Positions 26,541-35,600 of a stretch of 64,000 nt of DNA are shown one piece after another (within the stretch, counting starts at the first letter, position 1; every line of letters starts with the position of its first letter). The stretch covers positions 124,001 through 188,000 of the forward strand of contig JAILMN010000010.1 in NCBI GenBank assembly GCA_024692565.1. Direction: 5' to 3'. This stretch comes from Paludibacteraceae bacterium (GTDB lineage Bacteria > Bacteroidota > Bacteroidia > Bacteroidales > Paludibacteraceae). The notes under the pieces are model-generated. The model did not search any database. It was not told the DNA's origin and saw only the letters and a list, made by a program, of their open reading frames with translations. Made by a program: the position numbers and the translations under genes.

Positions 26541-27142
26541 CTTTGCACTATCAATACATGCGCACTTTTACTTATTATATTTGTTTGACTTTTTTACTTG
26601 GTCCTTTTTTCCAACTCCAAGGATTTACTTGGTCCTTTTTTTACTCGGCTTGTTCCTTTTTTACCCCCAAAGGGAACAACCCTCACATCTAGCTTGTGTC
26701 TTTTTATCTACCTTGTGTCTTTTTATGCTCAAAACCTCTTTCAAAAAAAGACACAACCCCTGTTTTCTTGTCCTACCTTTGTCGGTACTGTTGTTTTGTG
26801 ATTGTTCTAATTGTACTTTTCTCAGGTTCTTCTCGGGACTTCTCGGTCGGTTTGGTCTCCCCGACCACCTTTCCTTTTCGAAGCCAAAAGTCAATTGGCT
26901 TCTCCATCCCGTGATGCTCCTGTTCTAAATAGTATAATCTATGCTATATGACATGTCCTGTACTTTGTATTTGTAGTTCAATTATCTTTCTCGGTCTTGT
27001 GTCGGTCGTCTCCCGCTCTTCGGTCGGTGGCACCTTGTTCCTTTTGACCTATTGAAATGACTGATTTTGTGATTTTATGCACTTTGCAAACTGAAAAATA
27101 TACATTTTTATGCAGTTTCATATCAAAAAATCTTACATTTTC
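26541..27142 (-). repeat. Hairpin and short tandem-repeat array upstream of the UDG/SIR2/RES operon
   Basis: No gene is convincing here (the plus-strand ORFs are Phe/Leu low complexity). Reading leftward there are successive stem-loops: TTGTGTCTTTTT/AAAAAGACACAA (26713-26756, 12 bp perfect arms) and TTGTTCC/GGAACAA (26650-26679). Two units of a 19 bp tandem repeat (TAAAAAGACACAAGsTAGA) and two copies of AAAAAAGGACCAAGTAA follow. The region is strongly purine-biased on the minus strand. It could be a structured leader or ncRNA of the operon. Confidence 0.5.
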
Positions 27143-27173
27143 TTGCATATTCCATTTTTTTATAGTACCTTTG
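27143..27173 (+). promoter_or_regulatory. Promoter of the DUF4143-type ATPase gene
   Basis: TTG (27143-27145) and TACCTTTG (27166-27173) are separated by 20 bp, fitting the Bacteroidota consensus. The promoter lies 57 bp before the ATG at 27231. Confidence 0.75.
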
Positions 27174-27230
27174 CCGCGGTTTTTGAACCACGAAGCATTC
27201 TTTTAATACACTTTTTTGCAGTATATTGCT

Positions 27231-28511
27231 ATGGCAACCGATTATTTAAGCATCTTAAGCGACCAGTTAGAGGAGCTACGCAAAACCCCGTGGGAATCTA
27301 TCATCACTCGCAAAGAGGAACAAGAGGTAAATCTCAACAGCCCACTTGCGCAAGTAGTGATTGGTGTGCGTCGTAGCGGTAAGTCCACGCTATGCGCCAA
27401 GTTGATGATGGAAAGTAAACTTCCATTTGGTTACATCAACTTTGACGATGATCGCTTCGGCAAACTCACCCGTGACGATTTCGACCCGTTGTTGCAAACC
27501 TTATATCGACTCAATGGCGATTTTAAACACTTGCTTCTTGACGAGGTGCAGAATATCGAAGGCTGGGAGTTGTTCGTTAACCGAATGCTCCGACAAGGAA
27601 TGCGCGTCATCATTACCGGAAGCAATGCCAACCTGCTTAGTGGCGATTTGGCAACTCATCTGACCGGGCGTCATCATAAGATTGAACTCTATCCTTTCTC
27701 CTTCCACGAATATTGTCAGGCTCACAATGTGGATATCACGTCATATTCCACCAAAGCAATAGCTCTGCGCGAACGTGCTCTCGACGAATACCTCTTTCAA
27801 GGCGGATTTCCGGAACTGCTCAACCTCAACGAGGCTGAACAAACCGACTATGTGCGCTCGTTGGTGCGAACTATCGTTGAGAAGGACATTGCAAAACGCT
27901 ACAAAATCCGCTATGTGGAGACTCTGAAAAATATTGCTGACCAAGTGCTGGATGAGTTCACCAATGAGCAATCATCCTTTTCCATCCAAGAGAAGCATCG
28001 TCTCAGTTCGGCTCACACTGCAAAGAATTACTTGCAATATATCCAGAATGCTTATCTCGTATATGGCGTACCACGTTTCTCCCTAAAAAGCATTGAGCGC
28101 CGCAGTGTAAACAAGTATTATGCAATGGATAATGCCATGGTTGCCAAGCGCGAAGGAGCGTTGCTAACTGAAAGCCTTGGACCACGATTGGAAAACATCG
28201 TAGCTATTGAACTCAAGCGTCGCTCTTCTATTGACGACCAAATCTACTATCTTCGCAAAGTGCGCGAATATGAAGTGGATTTTGTTCGCGTGCATAATCA
28301 CCATGTGCAGGAACTTATCCAAGTTACCTATGATTTCCGAGATCCAAGCACCAAGTTGTACAATCGCGAAGTAGGCAACCTCTTTAAGGCCGGCCAATTA
28401 CTACACTGCAATAACCTTACACTTGTGATGGCTTACGGCGAGAAGCGCGATATTGTCCAAGACGGTAAAACTGTCCATTGTGTTCTTGCCTCCGATTGGC
28501 TTTTGCCGTAA
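27231..28511 (+). CDS. AAA_14/DUF4143 family ATP-binding protein
   Basis: I start it at ATG 27231 (MATDYLS), downstream of the promoter; the ORF track's 27216 start is a TTG. The 426 aa protein has Walker A GVRRSGKS (about residue 45), Walker B LLLDEVQN (about 101) and a sensor IITGSNANLLSGDLATHLTGR. The C-terminal DUF4143 part has a PD-(D/E)XK-like fold signature (LENIVAIELKRR, then VDFV). These proteins are very common in Bacteroidota and scattered as single genes, with no settled function; links to defence have been proposed. It is a single-gene unit at the edge of the accessory island. Confidence 0.85.
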   Translation: MATDYLSILSDQLEELRKTPWESIITRKEEQEVNLNSPLAQVVIGVRRSGKSTLCAKLMMESKLPFGYINFDDDRFGKLTRDDFDPLLQTLYRLNGDFKHLLLDEVQNIEGWELFVNRMLRQGMRVIITGSNANLLSGDLATHLTGRHHKIELYPFSFHEYCQAHNVDITSYSTKAIALRERALDEYLFQGGFPELLNLNEAEQTDYVRSLVRTIVEKDIAKRYKIRYVETLKNIADQVLDEFTNEQSSFSIQEKHRLSSAHTAKNYLQYIQNAYLVYGVPRFSLKSIERRSVNKYYAMDNAMVAKREGALLTESLGPRLENIVAIELKRRSSIDDQIYYLRKVREYEVDFVRVHNHHVQELIQVTYDFRDPSTKLYNREVGNLFKAGQLLHCNNLTLVMAYGEKRDIVQDGKTVHCVLASDWLLP

Positions 28512-28707
28512 TAACCATTTCTCAAACTGGCGCAGACACCTGTGTCAGTTTTTTATTCAGTCATTTCAATCTGTCAAAGATCTTTTTTCGGCACTAATTA
28601 AATGCCCGTTTTCCTTTCCTCTTTGCGTGCGCTTATATACATGCCCGCTCTTTAATATATACGCGTACGTTGCGAGGGCCGGAGATATTATGTATATAAT
28701 ATCGCGG

Positions 28708-28739
28708 CAAAGGTACGACAATTTTTTTATATGTGCAAA
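28708..28739 (-). promoter_or_regulatory. Leftward promoter inside the MITE-like element
   Basis: On the minus strand TTTG-N20-TACCTTTG is an exact consensus match. It points at the 3' end of the AAA_14 gene, so it would make antisense RNA there. Confidence 0.65.
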
Positions 28740-28797
28740 TATTTTTTATAAAAAATATATTATTTTTTCATTATTTCACGAAAAGTCGCATTTTTTG

Positions 28798-28805
28798 TAC
28801 TTTTG
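28798..28805 (+). promoter_or_regulatory. Rightward -7-like element inside the MITE-like element
   Basis: TACTTTTG is followed by TGCGCC. The -33 position reads TTTC, so this is a weaker match than the leftward one. Confidence 0.4.
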
Positions 28806-28998
28806 TGCGCCAAAAATGTGCATTTTACGCTCGGATTTTTTCTTCTCCGTTCATCTCCATTTTTCCTTATTTTGGGGACCAATTTTCCCCACTTTTTAGC
28901 ACCAATTAAACGGGCATTTAAATGGTGCCGAAAAGAGATCTTTGAAATAGTGGAATTACCGAAAAAAGCAAAGAATTAAATAATTTTTGCTTAAAAAC

Positions 28999-29043
28999 TT
29001 GCACAATTCGAAAAAAAGCAGTACCTTTGCAGCGTCAAAGGTA
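28999..29043 (+). promoter_or_regulatory. Promoter of the toxin-antitoxin pair with a palindromic -7 region
   Basis: TTG and TACCTTTG are spaced 20 bp apart. The -7 box is the left arm of a perfect palindrome TACCTTTG-CAGCGT-CAAAGGTA (29022-29043). The same palindrome occurs at the 41408 gene. It could be an operator for the antitoxin. Confidence 0.75.
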
Positions 29044-29067
29044 AACGAACAACAAAATTTTGAGAAT

Positions 29068-29316
29068 ATGGAAGCAACATTGACGTTCAACCCTCGCAAT
29101 CGCATAGCGATGTCAACGATGGAATACATTCAATCCTTGGGTGTATTTACTATTACTACACATCGTCCGGAGGAAACACGCAGAAGGACAAAGGCTAAAC
29201 AAGGTGTTGACCAGCAGCTCTGGAGTGACCTCAAAGGAGCTTTACGCGAAGTGAAGACTCATCATGAAGGTAAGCAACAAATGCAAGATGCGTATGAACT
29301 CCTCAATGAACTTTGA
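29068..29316 (+). CDS. Antitoxin-like protein of a RelE-type pair
   Basis: The 82 aa protein starts at ATG 29068 (MEATLTF), downstream of the promoter; the ORF track start at 28987 lies before the -7 box. It has a short N-terminal strand (EATLTFNPRNRIAMSTMEYIQSLG) followed by a basic, helical region. This is the usual layout of small antitoxins encoded just before RelE/ParE toxins, although I do not recognise its DNA-binding class. It overlaps the toxin start by about 11 bp. Confidence 0.65.
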   Translation: MEATLTFNPRNRIAMSTMEYIQSLGVFTITTHRPEETRRRTKAKQGVDQQLWSDLKGALREVKTHHEGKQQMQDAYELLNEL

Positions 29317-29647
29317 TATTCGCGTATCAACGTATTTCGCTCACGAGGCGAAACGGCTGGCTAAACATTATCCGTCTTTCAAGAGCGACTACAATGATTT
29401 CTTGAAATCGCTCAAAGAAAACCCTTATCAAGGTGACGATTTAGGAAATGGAGTTCGGAAAGTGCGTATGGCGATTGCGTCTAAAGGGAAAGGCAAATCC
29501 GGTGGCGCTCGCGTTATTACGCTGAATATCCTGATCGACGCGGAAAATATGGAAATCAATCTTCTGTTGTTATACGACAAACAGCAGGCAGACAACTTCA
29601 ATCCGGAGGCGTTAAAGGATGCTTTGAAAGAATTAGGATTGATTTAA
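29306..29647 (+). CDS. RelE/ParE-family toxin
   Basis: I choose the start at ATG 29306 (MNFDIRVSTYF). In-frame ATGs at 29264, 29288 and 29294 are possible but lie deep inside the antitoxin. The 113 aa protein has the RelE/HigB-like fold: FAHEAKRLAKHYPSFKSDY, then GVRKVRMAIASKGKGKSGGARVI, the basic beta-strand signature of the family, and a terminal hydrophobic strand and helix. Such toxins cleave mRNA at the ribosome. A clear hairpin terminator follows. Confidence 0.8.
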   Translation: MNFDIRVSTYFAHEAKRLAKHYPSFKSDYNDFLKSLKENPYQGDDLGNGVRKVRMAIASKGKGKSGGARVITLNILIDAENMEINLLLLYDKQQADNFNPEALKDALKELGLI

Positions 29648-29670
29648 TCAACATTTTATCATAACTAACA

Positions 29671-29708
29671 AACGGTAATTCCACAAACAAACGGAGTTAC
29701 CGTTTTTT
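29671..29708 (+). terminator. Terminator of the toxin-antitoxin pair
   Basis: AACGGTAA pairs with TTACCGTT, followed by TTTT, 24 bp after the toxin stop codon. Confidence 0.8.
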
Positions 29709-29847
29709 GTGCGTGACCATTTTGGTGACGTCAACGAAATGATGACCGAAGAGTGTCAGAGTGTCAGAGTGTCACGGGAAATTTTGAAAGTTTGTCAACT
29801 TTGCCACTTTGCCACTGCAAAAAAATCAATATAAATCGAAAACAAGT

Positions 29848-29884
29848 AGAAAACAAAATAAGAAAACGAGCCGAAAACAATTAT
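29848..29884 (+). repeat. Direct repeat, copy 1
   Basis: The sequence AGAAAACAAAATAAGAAAAC-GAGCCGAAAACAATTAT recurs at 30361-30396 with one base change and one A fewer. Confidence 0.75.
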
Positions 29885-30103
29885 AATAAAAATAACTCGA
29901 TAGCAATGCGCCTTACAGCGCTCCGAGGGCTCGCACTAACCGCCTATGTATAAATAAATTTAATATAGTCCGTCAGAGCACCCCCTCACATCCAAAGATG
30001 TAATTGCTACCCGAGGAGATTATAATAATTATAGATTTTAGAATGATGAGAGAAGGGTGTAATTAGGTAGATGGAGTGATTAAAGTCTAGGATTACCTCG
30101 ATA

Positions 30104-30147
30104 TTGGACCGAGAATGGACCGATGTTGGACCGAGAATGAGCCGATG
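30104..30147 (+). repeat. 22 bp tandem repeat, two units
   Basis: TTGGACCGAGAATGGACCGATG is followed directly by a copy with two changed bases. Confidence 0.8.
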
Positions 30148-30360
30148 AAGTTGAGTAAAAAGAACTAAGTAGAAAGAGACAAAAACATATAAAACACTTT
30201 TGAAATGATTGTCTATAGTTTTTATGGTTAATCGAAAACGCGGCAGCTTGGTTGTGGTCAACCGGATGAATTTTACGAGACTCTACTTGTAAGCAAGCTC
30301 CCAGATAGACTCTTGTAGGCATTCCATCCCGTATGGTGAAAAGACCATCCTGCTGCCTTA

Positions 30361-30396
30361 AGAAAACAAATAAGAAAACAAGCCGAAAACAATTAT
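30361..30396 (+). repeat. Direct repeat, copy 2
   Basis: This is the partner of 29848-29884 and lies 100 bp before the HNH gene. Confidence 0.75.
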
Positions 30397-30495
30397 TTAT
30401 TATCAATCATTCAAAAGCAATAAACATAAAAAATATTTGATCTCCAGTGTAGGGAAAAAAATGAACGTGAAGCCAACACGATAATGGTGAAATAG

Positions 30496-31386
30496 ATGGA
30501 CACTAATGACATCATCATACCAAAGAGTCCGAATGAACCGGATGAAGTCCTGCTAGCCGATGTGCAAACGGTGGCTGAAGCTCTTGGGGTATCTTGGTTG
30601 ACGCAGAAGCAATATATCAGTTTTGAACCTGGAAGGCACTATAGTCCGAACACCTTGACACATCGATTTAAAACATCGTGGAATGGAGTGATGAAGTTGG
30701 CTGGGCTTGATATTAATACCAAAAGGAACAAAAAAAATCTCTATTGTCCGTCAAAAGATGCACTGATTGAAGATGTAAAAGCCGTTGCTGCACAACTTGG
30801 AAAAGATACAATAACGAGTGCCGAATATGAACAGAAAGGCAAATATGGACGCTCATGTGCTTATAACTTGATCGGCAACTGGCAGGAAGTTTTGAATGCG
30901 GCGGGTTTGAAAGAAACAGGGTATCATACCGCCGGGGTTACTGACGAACAATTATTGGAAGCAATATATCAAGCATGGGAAAGATTGGGACGGCAACCAA
31001 ATACGGGAGATTTGAAGAACAGAGAGATGGGGTATGGGCAAACGACTTACATTAATCGATTTGGCTCTTGGCGGAACAGTATGATCGCCTTCAAAGAATA
31101 TGTGCAGCAACGACAAGGAGATATTAAAGTTGTGAGCCCAAGCCCAGTCGCACACAAAACAAGTAGATCGGCGAGCAAGAAGTTACGAGCTCAAGTTTTT
31201 GATAGAGATCAAGCAACATGCCAGATATGTGGTGCAAATGAAAGAACAAAACCGGGAGTGAAACTCGTACAGGATCACATCGTTCCCTATAGCAAAGGAG
31301 GCGAAACGACATATGATAATCTGCAAGTATTATGCAGAAGTTGTAATATTAAGAAAAACAACAAGTTGATAAATAAAACAAAATAG
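30496..31386 (+). CDS. HNH endonuclease with N-terminal homing-type repeats
   Basis: The 296 aa protein carries three similar segments of about 55 residues ending in a Trp/Gly-rich motif (FKTSWNGVMKLAGL, IGNWQEVLNAAGL, FGSWRNSMIAF). These match the DNA-binding repeats found on some HNH homing enzymes. A C-terminal HNH nuclease follows: CQICG at about 241, DHIVPYSKGGETTYDNLQ at about 259 and the second zinc pair CRSC. It opens a three-gene cluster with an EVE-like and a GIY-YIG-like gene (3 bp to the next gene). It could be a solitary selfish nuclease or the nuclease of a restriction module. Confidence 0.8.
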   Translation: MDTNDIIIPKSPNEPDEVLLADVQTVAEALGVSWLTQKQYISFEPGRHYSPNTLTHRFKTSWNGVMKLAGLDINTKRNKKNLYCPSKDALIEDVKAVAAQLGKDTITSAEYEQKGKYGRSCAYNLIGNWQEVLNAAGLKETGYHTAGVTDEQLLEAIYQAWERLGRQPNTGDLKNREMGYGQTTYINRFGSWRNSMIAFKEYVQQRQGDIKVVSPSPVAHKTSRSASKKLRAQVFDRDQATCQICGANERTKPGVKLVQDHIVPYSKGGETTYDNLQVLCRSCNIKKNNKLINKTK

Positions 31387-31389
31387 ATT

Positions 31390-32124
31390 ATGGCTGAAAA
31401 TAAAAGGAAATATTGGTTACATCGTATAACAGGAGGAGCAAATGCGAAGAAATTATCGCATCCGTTGCTGTTTAAGCACAGAATATTAACAACTGGATGG
31501 GCTAGACTTTCTTGGGATGAATTTGTTACCAAGAGCCAAGGAGATTGGAACACCTTTATTAAAGAATTCAAGTTAGAATATCCTTCATTGGGCAATTTCA
31601 GAAGTTTATGGAATTTCCTTGAGATGAAAAAAGGTGATATAGTTGTAGTTCCAACGGTTGGGAAGTTTAGTCTATACAGAGTAGCAGACAATAATGTCTA
31701 TACAAATCAATCACTCTCTTCAATTATTAGTGAAGATGACTTGTTAGATAAGTATGGTAAAAAGGCATATGTGGATATAGATAATGATGGGTATTCCTAC
31801 CTTTTCGACGAAGACGGGGATTTCATAGATTTAGGCTTCTTCCGAAGAGTCGAGCCAATCGTAAAGCATTTAAGACGTTGTTCTTGTAAAGATGGCCTAC
31901 GTAACATGATGAGTGTTCCACGAACGAATATCAATCTTGATGGGGTTAAAAATTATGTAGAGCCAATCATCAACCAATATGATATAGATTTTGAAGAACC
32001 TGAAGAAAATGAAGACGATTTCTATTCTCCAACAAGTTGGGAAAGAGACCCTTATGAGACGGATGAAGAATACCAAGACCGAATGCAAGACCAAGAGGAT
32101 TTTCTGGAATACTTTGATGAGTAA
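31390..32124 (+). CDS. EVE/PUA-like domain protein, acidic C-terminus
   Basis: The 244 aa protein was not recognised outright. Its N-terminal ~110 residues resemble the EVE-like readers of modified nucleotides found on McrBC/Mrr-type restriction proteins: YWLHRITGG at the start, ILTTGWARLSWDEF, then LWNFLEMKKGDIVVVPTVGKFSLYRV. That is the 'I-G-W ... G-D-x-V-V-V-P' order of such domains. The C-terminal third is highly acidic (EEPEENEDDFYS, DEEYQDRMQDQEDFLEYFDE), possibly a DNA mimic or interaction tail. The gap to the HNH gene is 3 bp. Confidence 0.45.
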   Translation: MAENKRKYWLHRITGGANAKKLSHPLLFKHRILTTGWARLSWDEFVTKSQGDWNTFIKEFKLEYPSLGNFRSLWNFLEMKKGDIVVVPTVGKFSLYRVADNNVYTNQSLSSIISEDDLLDKYGKKAYVDIDNDGYSYLFDEDGDFIDLGFFRRVEPIVKHLRRCSCKDGLRNMMSVPRTNINLDGVKNYVEPIINQYDIDFEEPEENEDDFYSPTSWERDPYETDEEYQDRMQDQEDFLEYFDE

Positions 32125-32191
32125 TCCACATCTAATATCATTATTAACACTTTAAACGTGTAGCCTGCACGATAACAGGGCTAGAAGAAGT

Positions 32192-32557
32192 ATGGCAAAG
32201 TTTCAACAAGATTCATTTCACAAATTGTATGATGACATTTCATTCGTTCCGACAGGAATGGGAAATTACGGTTTCTACAAGGTGATCGAAGGAAGGTATA
32301 AGGTTCGTTATATAGGTAGATCTGATTCAAACTTGCAGGACGAAATCGATCAACAGAGGAATAAGAAAAAAGATAAAGGCTATACTCATTTTAAATATGC
32401 AACGGCTTCTTCTAAAACAGAAGCATATGAAGAAGAATGTAGAAATTATCATGAATTTGGAGAGAATGTAGGTTTGGATAATGAAATCCATCCGAGGAAG
32501 CCAAAAGACAATGGACATTATAACTGCCCAGAACCGAGTTGCTTCTATCATCAGTAA
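32192..32557 (+). CDS. GIY-YIG-like nuclease domain protein
   Basis: The 121 aa protein has GFYKV (about residue 26) and YIGRSDSNLQDEI (about 40), the two strands that name the GIY-YIG fold. Helices with a possible metal-binding Glu follow (TEAYEEECRNYHEFG), and then a tail (NEIHPRKP...CPEPSC) that often ends short stand-alone GIY-YIG-like proteins. The first Gly-Ile-Tyr reads Gly-Phe-Tyr. It lies 67 bp after the EVE-like gene on the same strand. Catalytic competence is uncertain. Confidence 0.6.
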   Translation: MAKFQQDSFHKLYDDISFVPTGMGNYGFYKVIEGRYKVRYIGRSDSNLQDEIDQQRNKKKDKGYTHFKYATASSKTEAYEEECRNYHEFGENVGLDNEIHPRKPKDNGHYNCPEPSCFYHQ

Positions 32558-32646
32558 TAGCAATATTGGCCTAATGGTCATGGGGCATTGGGTTGCCCTA
32601 TGGTCTCAAACAAAAAAAACGATAATAATATAAAAATCAAAATAAA

Positions 32647-35600
32647 ATGAAAAATCTATTTTTACTTAATCGATTAGGGTTTAACCCTGATTTGACCACG
32701 AGACAGTCTCGAGTCGATTCCGTGTCGATAGCGTCTCGTTGCCGTGTTTTGGCTACACTTCTGCTATGTCTGACTCTCTTTGTCGGCAGCGGAAATGCGT
32801 GGGGCGCGGAGGGAACAACACATGATTTCAGCCAGTCCTTGTCACAATTGTTGAACAACAATGCTTCGATTTCTAGTATTAACATTGCATCGCAATCCTA
32901 TACAGTAAAAGAAGTCAAAGTAACCTATTCTTACAACAATAAGTTGGCGGCGGACATTGTCACCATAAGTGTTTCTGTAGGAGGAACAAGTTTTGGCTCT
33001 TTCAAAGTTGTTTCCACTAAAACAAGTGGAACAACTGCAGGAACACAATCTTTTAAAACATCGCCTCAAACGTCCGTTGGTGGAGCTATTACGGTGTCAT
33101 TTACGAACCACACTGGCTCGGGAACGGGACATGGAACATTCCAAGTATCCAACGTCCAATTGGTAGAAGGTGCAGCTGCAGGCCCATGCACTGTGACTTT
33201 TACTAAAACAGATGGCAGTACGCAAGACATAACGGAAGCATCTACCGGAGCCGGCGTTACACCACCAACAATGTCGGAAACTTGTGATGGATGGGAATTT
33301 CAGGGATGGAGTGAAGATGAATCGGACGATGACGAAAGTACAGACGAACTTGACTTGGTTACTCTTACGGCGGGTAAATATTACCCTTCATCCGATGTTA
33401 CGCTATATCCGGTTTATACAAAAACGGTAGATGGTGCTCCTGCTGAAACCAAAACTCAAACATTCCAATATGATACATGGACATACGGAGGTTCTTCGAC
33501 AAATAAGAGCACGTATCGTCTGTTCCATAGTGGAGGATATGTAGAATCGGCATCTACGCTTGACTTCAGCAAATTATCCAAGGTCATTGTTTATGGAGGA
33601 ACATATGGCGGTGGTTCGTATAATGGTATCTCAATAAGAAAAGCCGATGGTTCCACCGTTTGGAAAAATGCAACGGTATCTGGTTCAAGCCAAACCGCGG
33701 CGAATAACATCACTGGTGGGACATCGTTAACGGGTACCGCTAAGTTGCGAGTCTATTCAACAAGCGGAACCGCCACTGGCTCAGGAGTCCGCATCTCTAA
33801 AGTGGAAATATTTACATTGGAGCCTAGCTCTGTTACCTATTATTATTCTTATCCGACTTGTTGTTCGGATCCGGGATTGGCGTATGGAACGGGAAGTGTG
33901 ACGAAAACATATGGAAATTCGGCGTTTACGAATACGCTGACTAATAGTCATAGCGTGGCGGTAACGTATGCATTAAGCTCCGTTTCGCCGGCAGGCTGTG
34001 TATCTATCAATGCTTCTACAGGTCAAGTGACTATTAACGGCGCCGGTTCGGCAACGGTAACGGCTTCTTCTATAGCACAAACTGTCTCGACGGTTGATTA
34101 TTGTGCGGATGAGGCATCTTATACATTGACGGTCAATAAGGCTAATATCACACCGACATTGACCTATAGTCCTGCGAGTGTGGCAGTAGGAGACAACTCT
34201 GCTACTCCATCTGTTTCCGGTAATACAGGAAGTGGAACGGTGACATATGCGATCACATCTGCTACGCCAGCAGGTTGTGCGACTATCAATACCAGCACGG
34301 GTGTTGTAACCGGTGTGGCGATAGGTACTGTAACTGTCACTGCTACTATTGGTGCCACGGCGAATTATAATGGCAACACAGCAACAGCGACGGTGAATAT
34401 TACTGCGGCATCGAACTTCATAAACGGAGAGACGGTATTTATACAAGCTGAGAGTAGTAGTGCATGGAATGATAATGCTTGCGTAAAAGCATGGTTTAAT
34501 AATTCTGGTGCCGGTGGCGCAGCACAGACAACATACTGGTTGTTTGATGCGACAGGAGGAGATGCTGGAAAGAAAGTGTATGCTACTATTGTTCCTTCAA
34601 CAGGGACATTGAACCAAGTGCAACTTCAGCGTTTTGCAAGCAACTGTTCTACATGGTGGAACTCCAATGGCGATTTGACCAAAGCGGCCAGCAGTGGAAG
34701 CAATGCATTCCGTTCCTATGGTGGTGCAGAGAATAATGTTGCCTGGAATCCAGGAAGCGTGACGCTGGATTTGATGGGCGATCCGAATAGTTGGGCAAGC
34801 ACACTTGGAACACTTACCGACCAGGGTAACGGTGTTTGGTCAACAACCTATAATAACTACGCGCCAGCTAATGCGGCGGGCGAATCACAGGAGTTTAAAT
34901 TAGCATGTAACTACAATGGTTGGGTCGCTACGAACAATGGTGAGAATGAGACATTGAGTGGTATGCATGTAGGATCAACATACAATATTACTGCGACGTT
35001 GGACATCAAAGATCACACCCTAACGATGAGTAAGACGTATGTGAAGGGAACGGTGCATTTCAATATGAATGGTCATGGAAGTGCGATCGCGGACTTGACA
35101 AATGTGACAGCAGGTAGTAAGATCAGCGCACCGAGTGCGCCTACCGAGACAGGTTGGACATTCGGCGGTTGGTACAAGGAAGCCGGTTGTACAAATGAAT
35201 GGAACTTCGGTTCGGATGTCGTTAACGAGACGATGACGCTGTATGCGAAGTGGACCATTAAGACAACCACTCTCTCGTTCAACCAGAACGGCGGCACGGG
35301 CGGACAGACAACAACCAAAACTGCTACTTATGGCTCGGCAATGCCGACACCGATTACCTGTCCGACCAGAACGGGTTATGATTTTGGAGGATATTATGAG
35401 AGTAGTGGCGGCACAGGGACACAATATTACACCAATGCTGGTGCGAGCGCTCGCACATGGAATAAAGAAAATGCCACTTGGACATTGTACGCAAAGTGGA
35501 CCGCGAAAGAATATAGCGTTACACTGGATCGTGAAGGTGCAACGACCGGTTCGACGAGCGTGACGATGACGTATAACTCGAGCAGCCACACCGCAATTAC

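Larger units (their letters stand above)
28574..28945. mobile_element. MITE-like element with 37 bp imperfect terminal inverted repeats
   Basis: The ends, 28574-28610 and 28909-28945, are inverted copies matching at 34 of 37 positions (core AACGGGCATTTAA and GTGCCGAAAA). The 372 bp between and including them encodes no protein but carries a leftward and a rightward promoter-like element. Size, non-coding content and inverted ends fit a miniature transposable element or an invertible promoter segment. No flanking target duplication is obvious. Confidence 0.6.
29709..30495. other. Non-coding stretch with direct and tandem repeats
   Basis: No gene is supported. The contents are three head-to-tail copies of GAGTGTCA (about 29752-29773), a ~36 bp direct repeat (29848-29884 and 30361-30396), and a 22 bp tandem duplication TTGGACCGAGAATG..CCGATG (30104-30147). 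There is also a potentially folded part before 30360 (ATGGT-GAAAAG-ACCAT nested between GGCAG and CTGCC). The layout suggests an inserted, decayed element of about 0.5 kb. Confidence 0.5.

Noticed and set aside
26581-26928. 115 aa plus-strand ORF in the hairpin region
   Set aside because: The Phe/Leu/Ser composition comes from pyrimidine-rich repeat DNA, and three overlapping frames are equally open.
29746-29773. Triple GAGTGTCA considered as a CRISPR fragment
   Set aside because: Units are 8 bp with no spacers, and no cas genes are in the window.
30176-30205. Shared AGAGACAAAAACATAyAAAAC at 30176 and 42533
   Set aside because: It is a short A-rich match that could arise by chance; no structure or consistent context supports it.
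32558-32646. GGGCA/TGCCC hairpin at about 32583-32600 as a terminator
   Set aside because: The stem is short and no T run follows on either strand within reach, so I do not list it.
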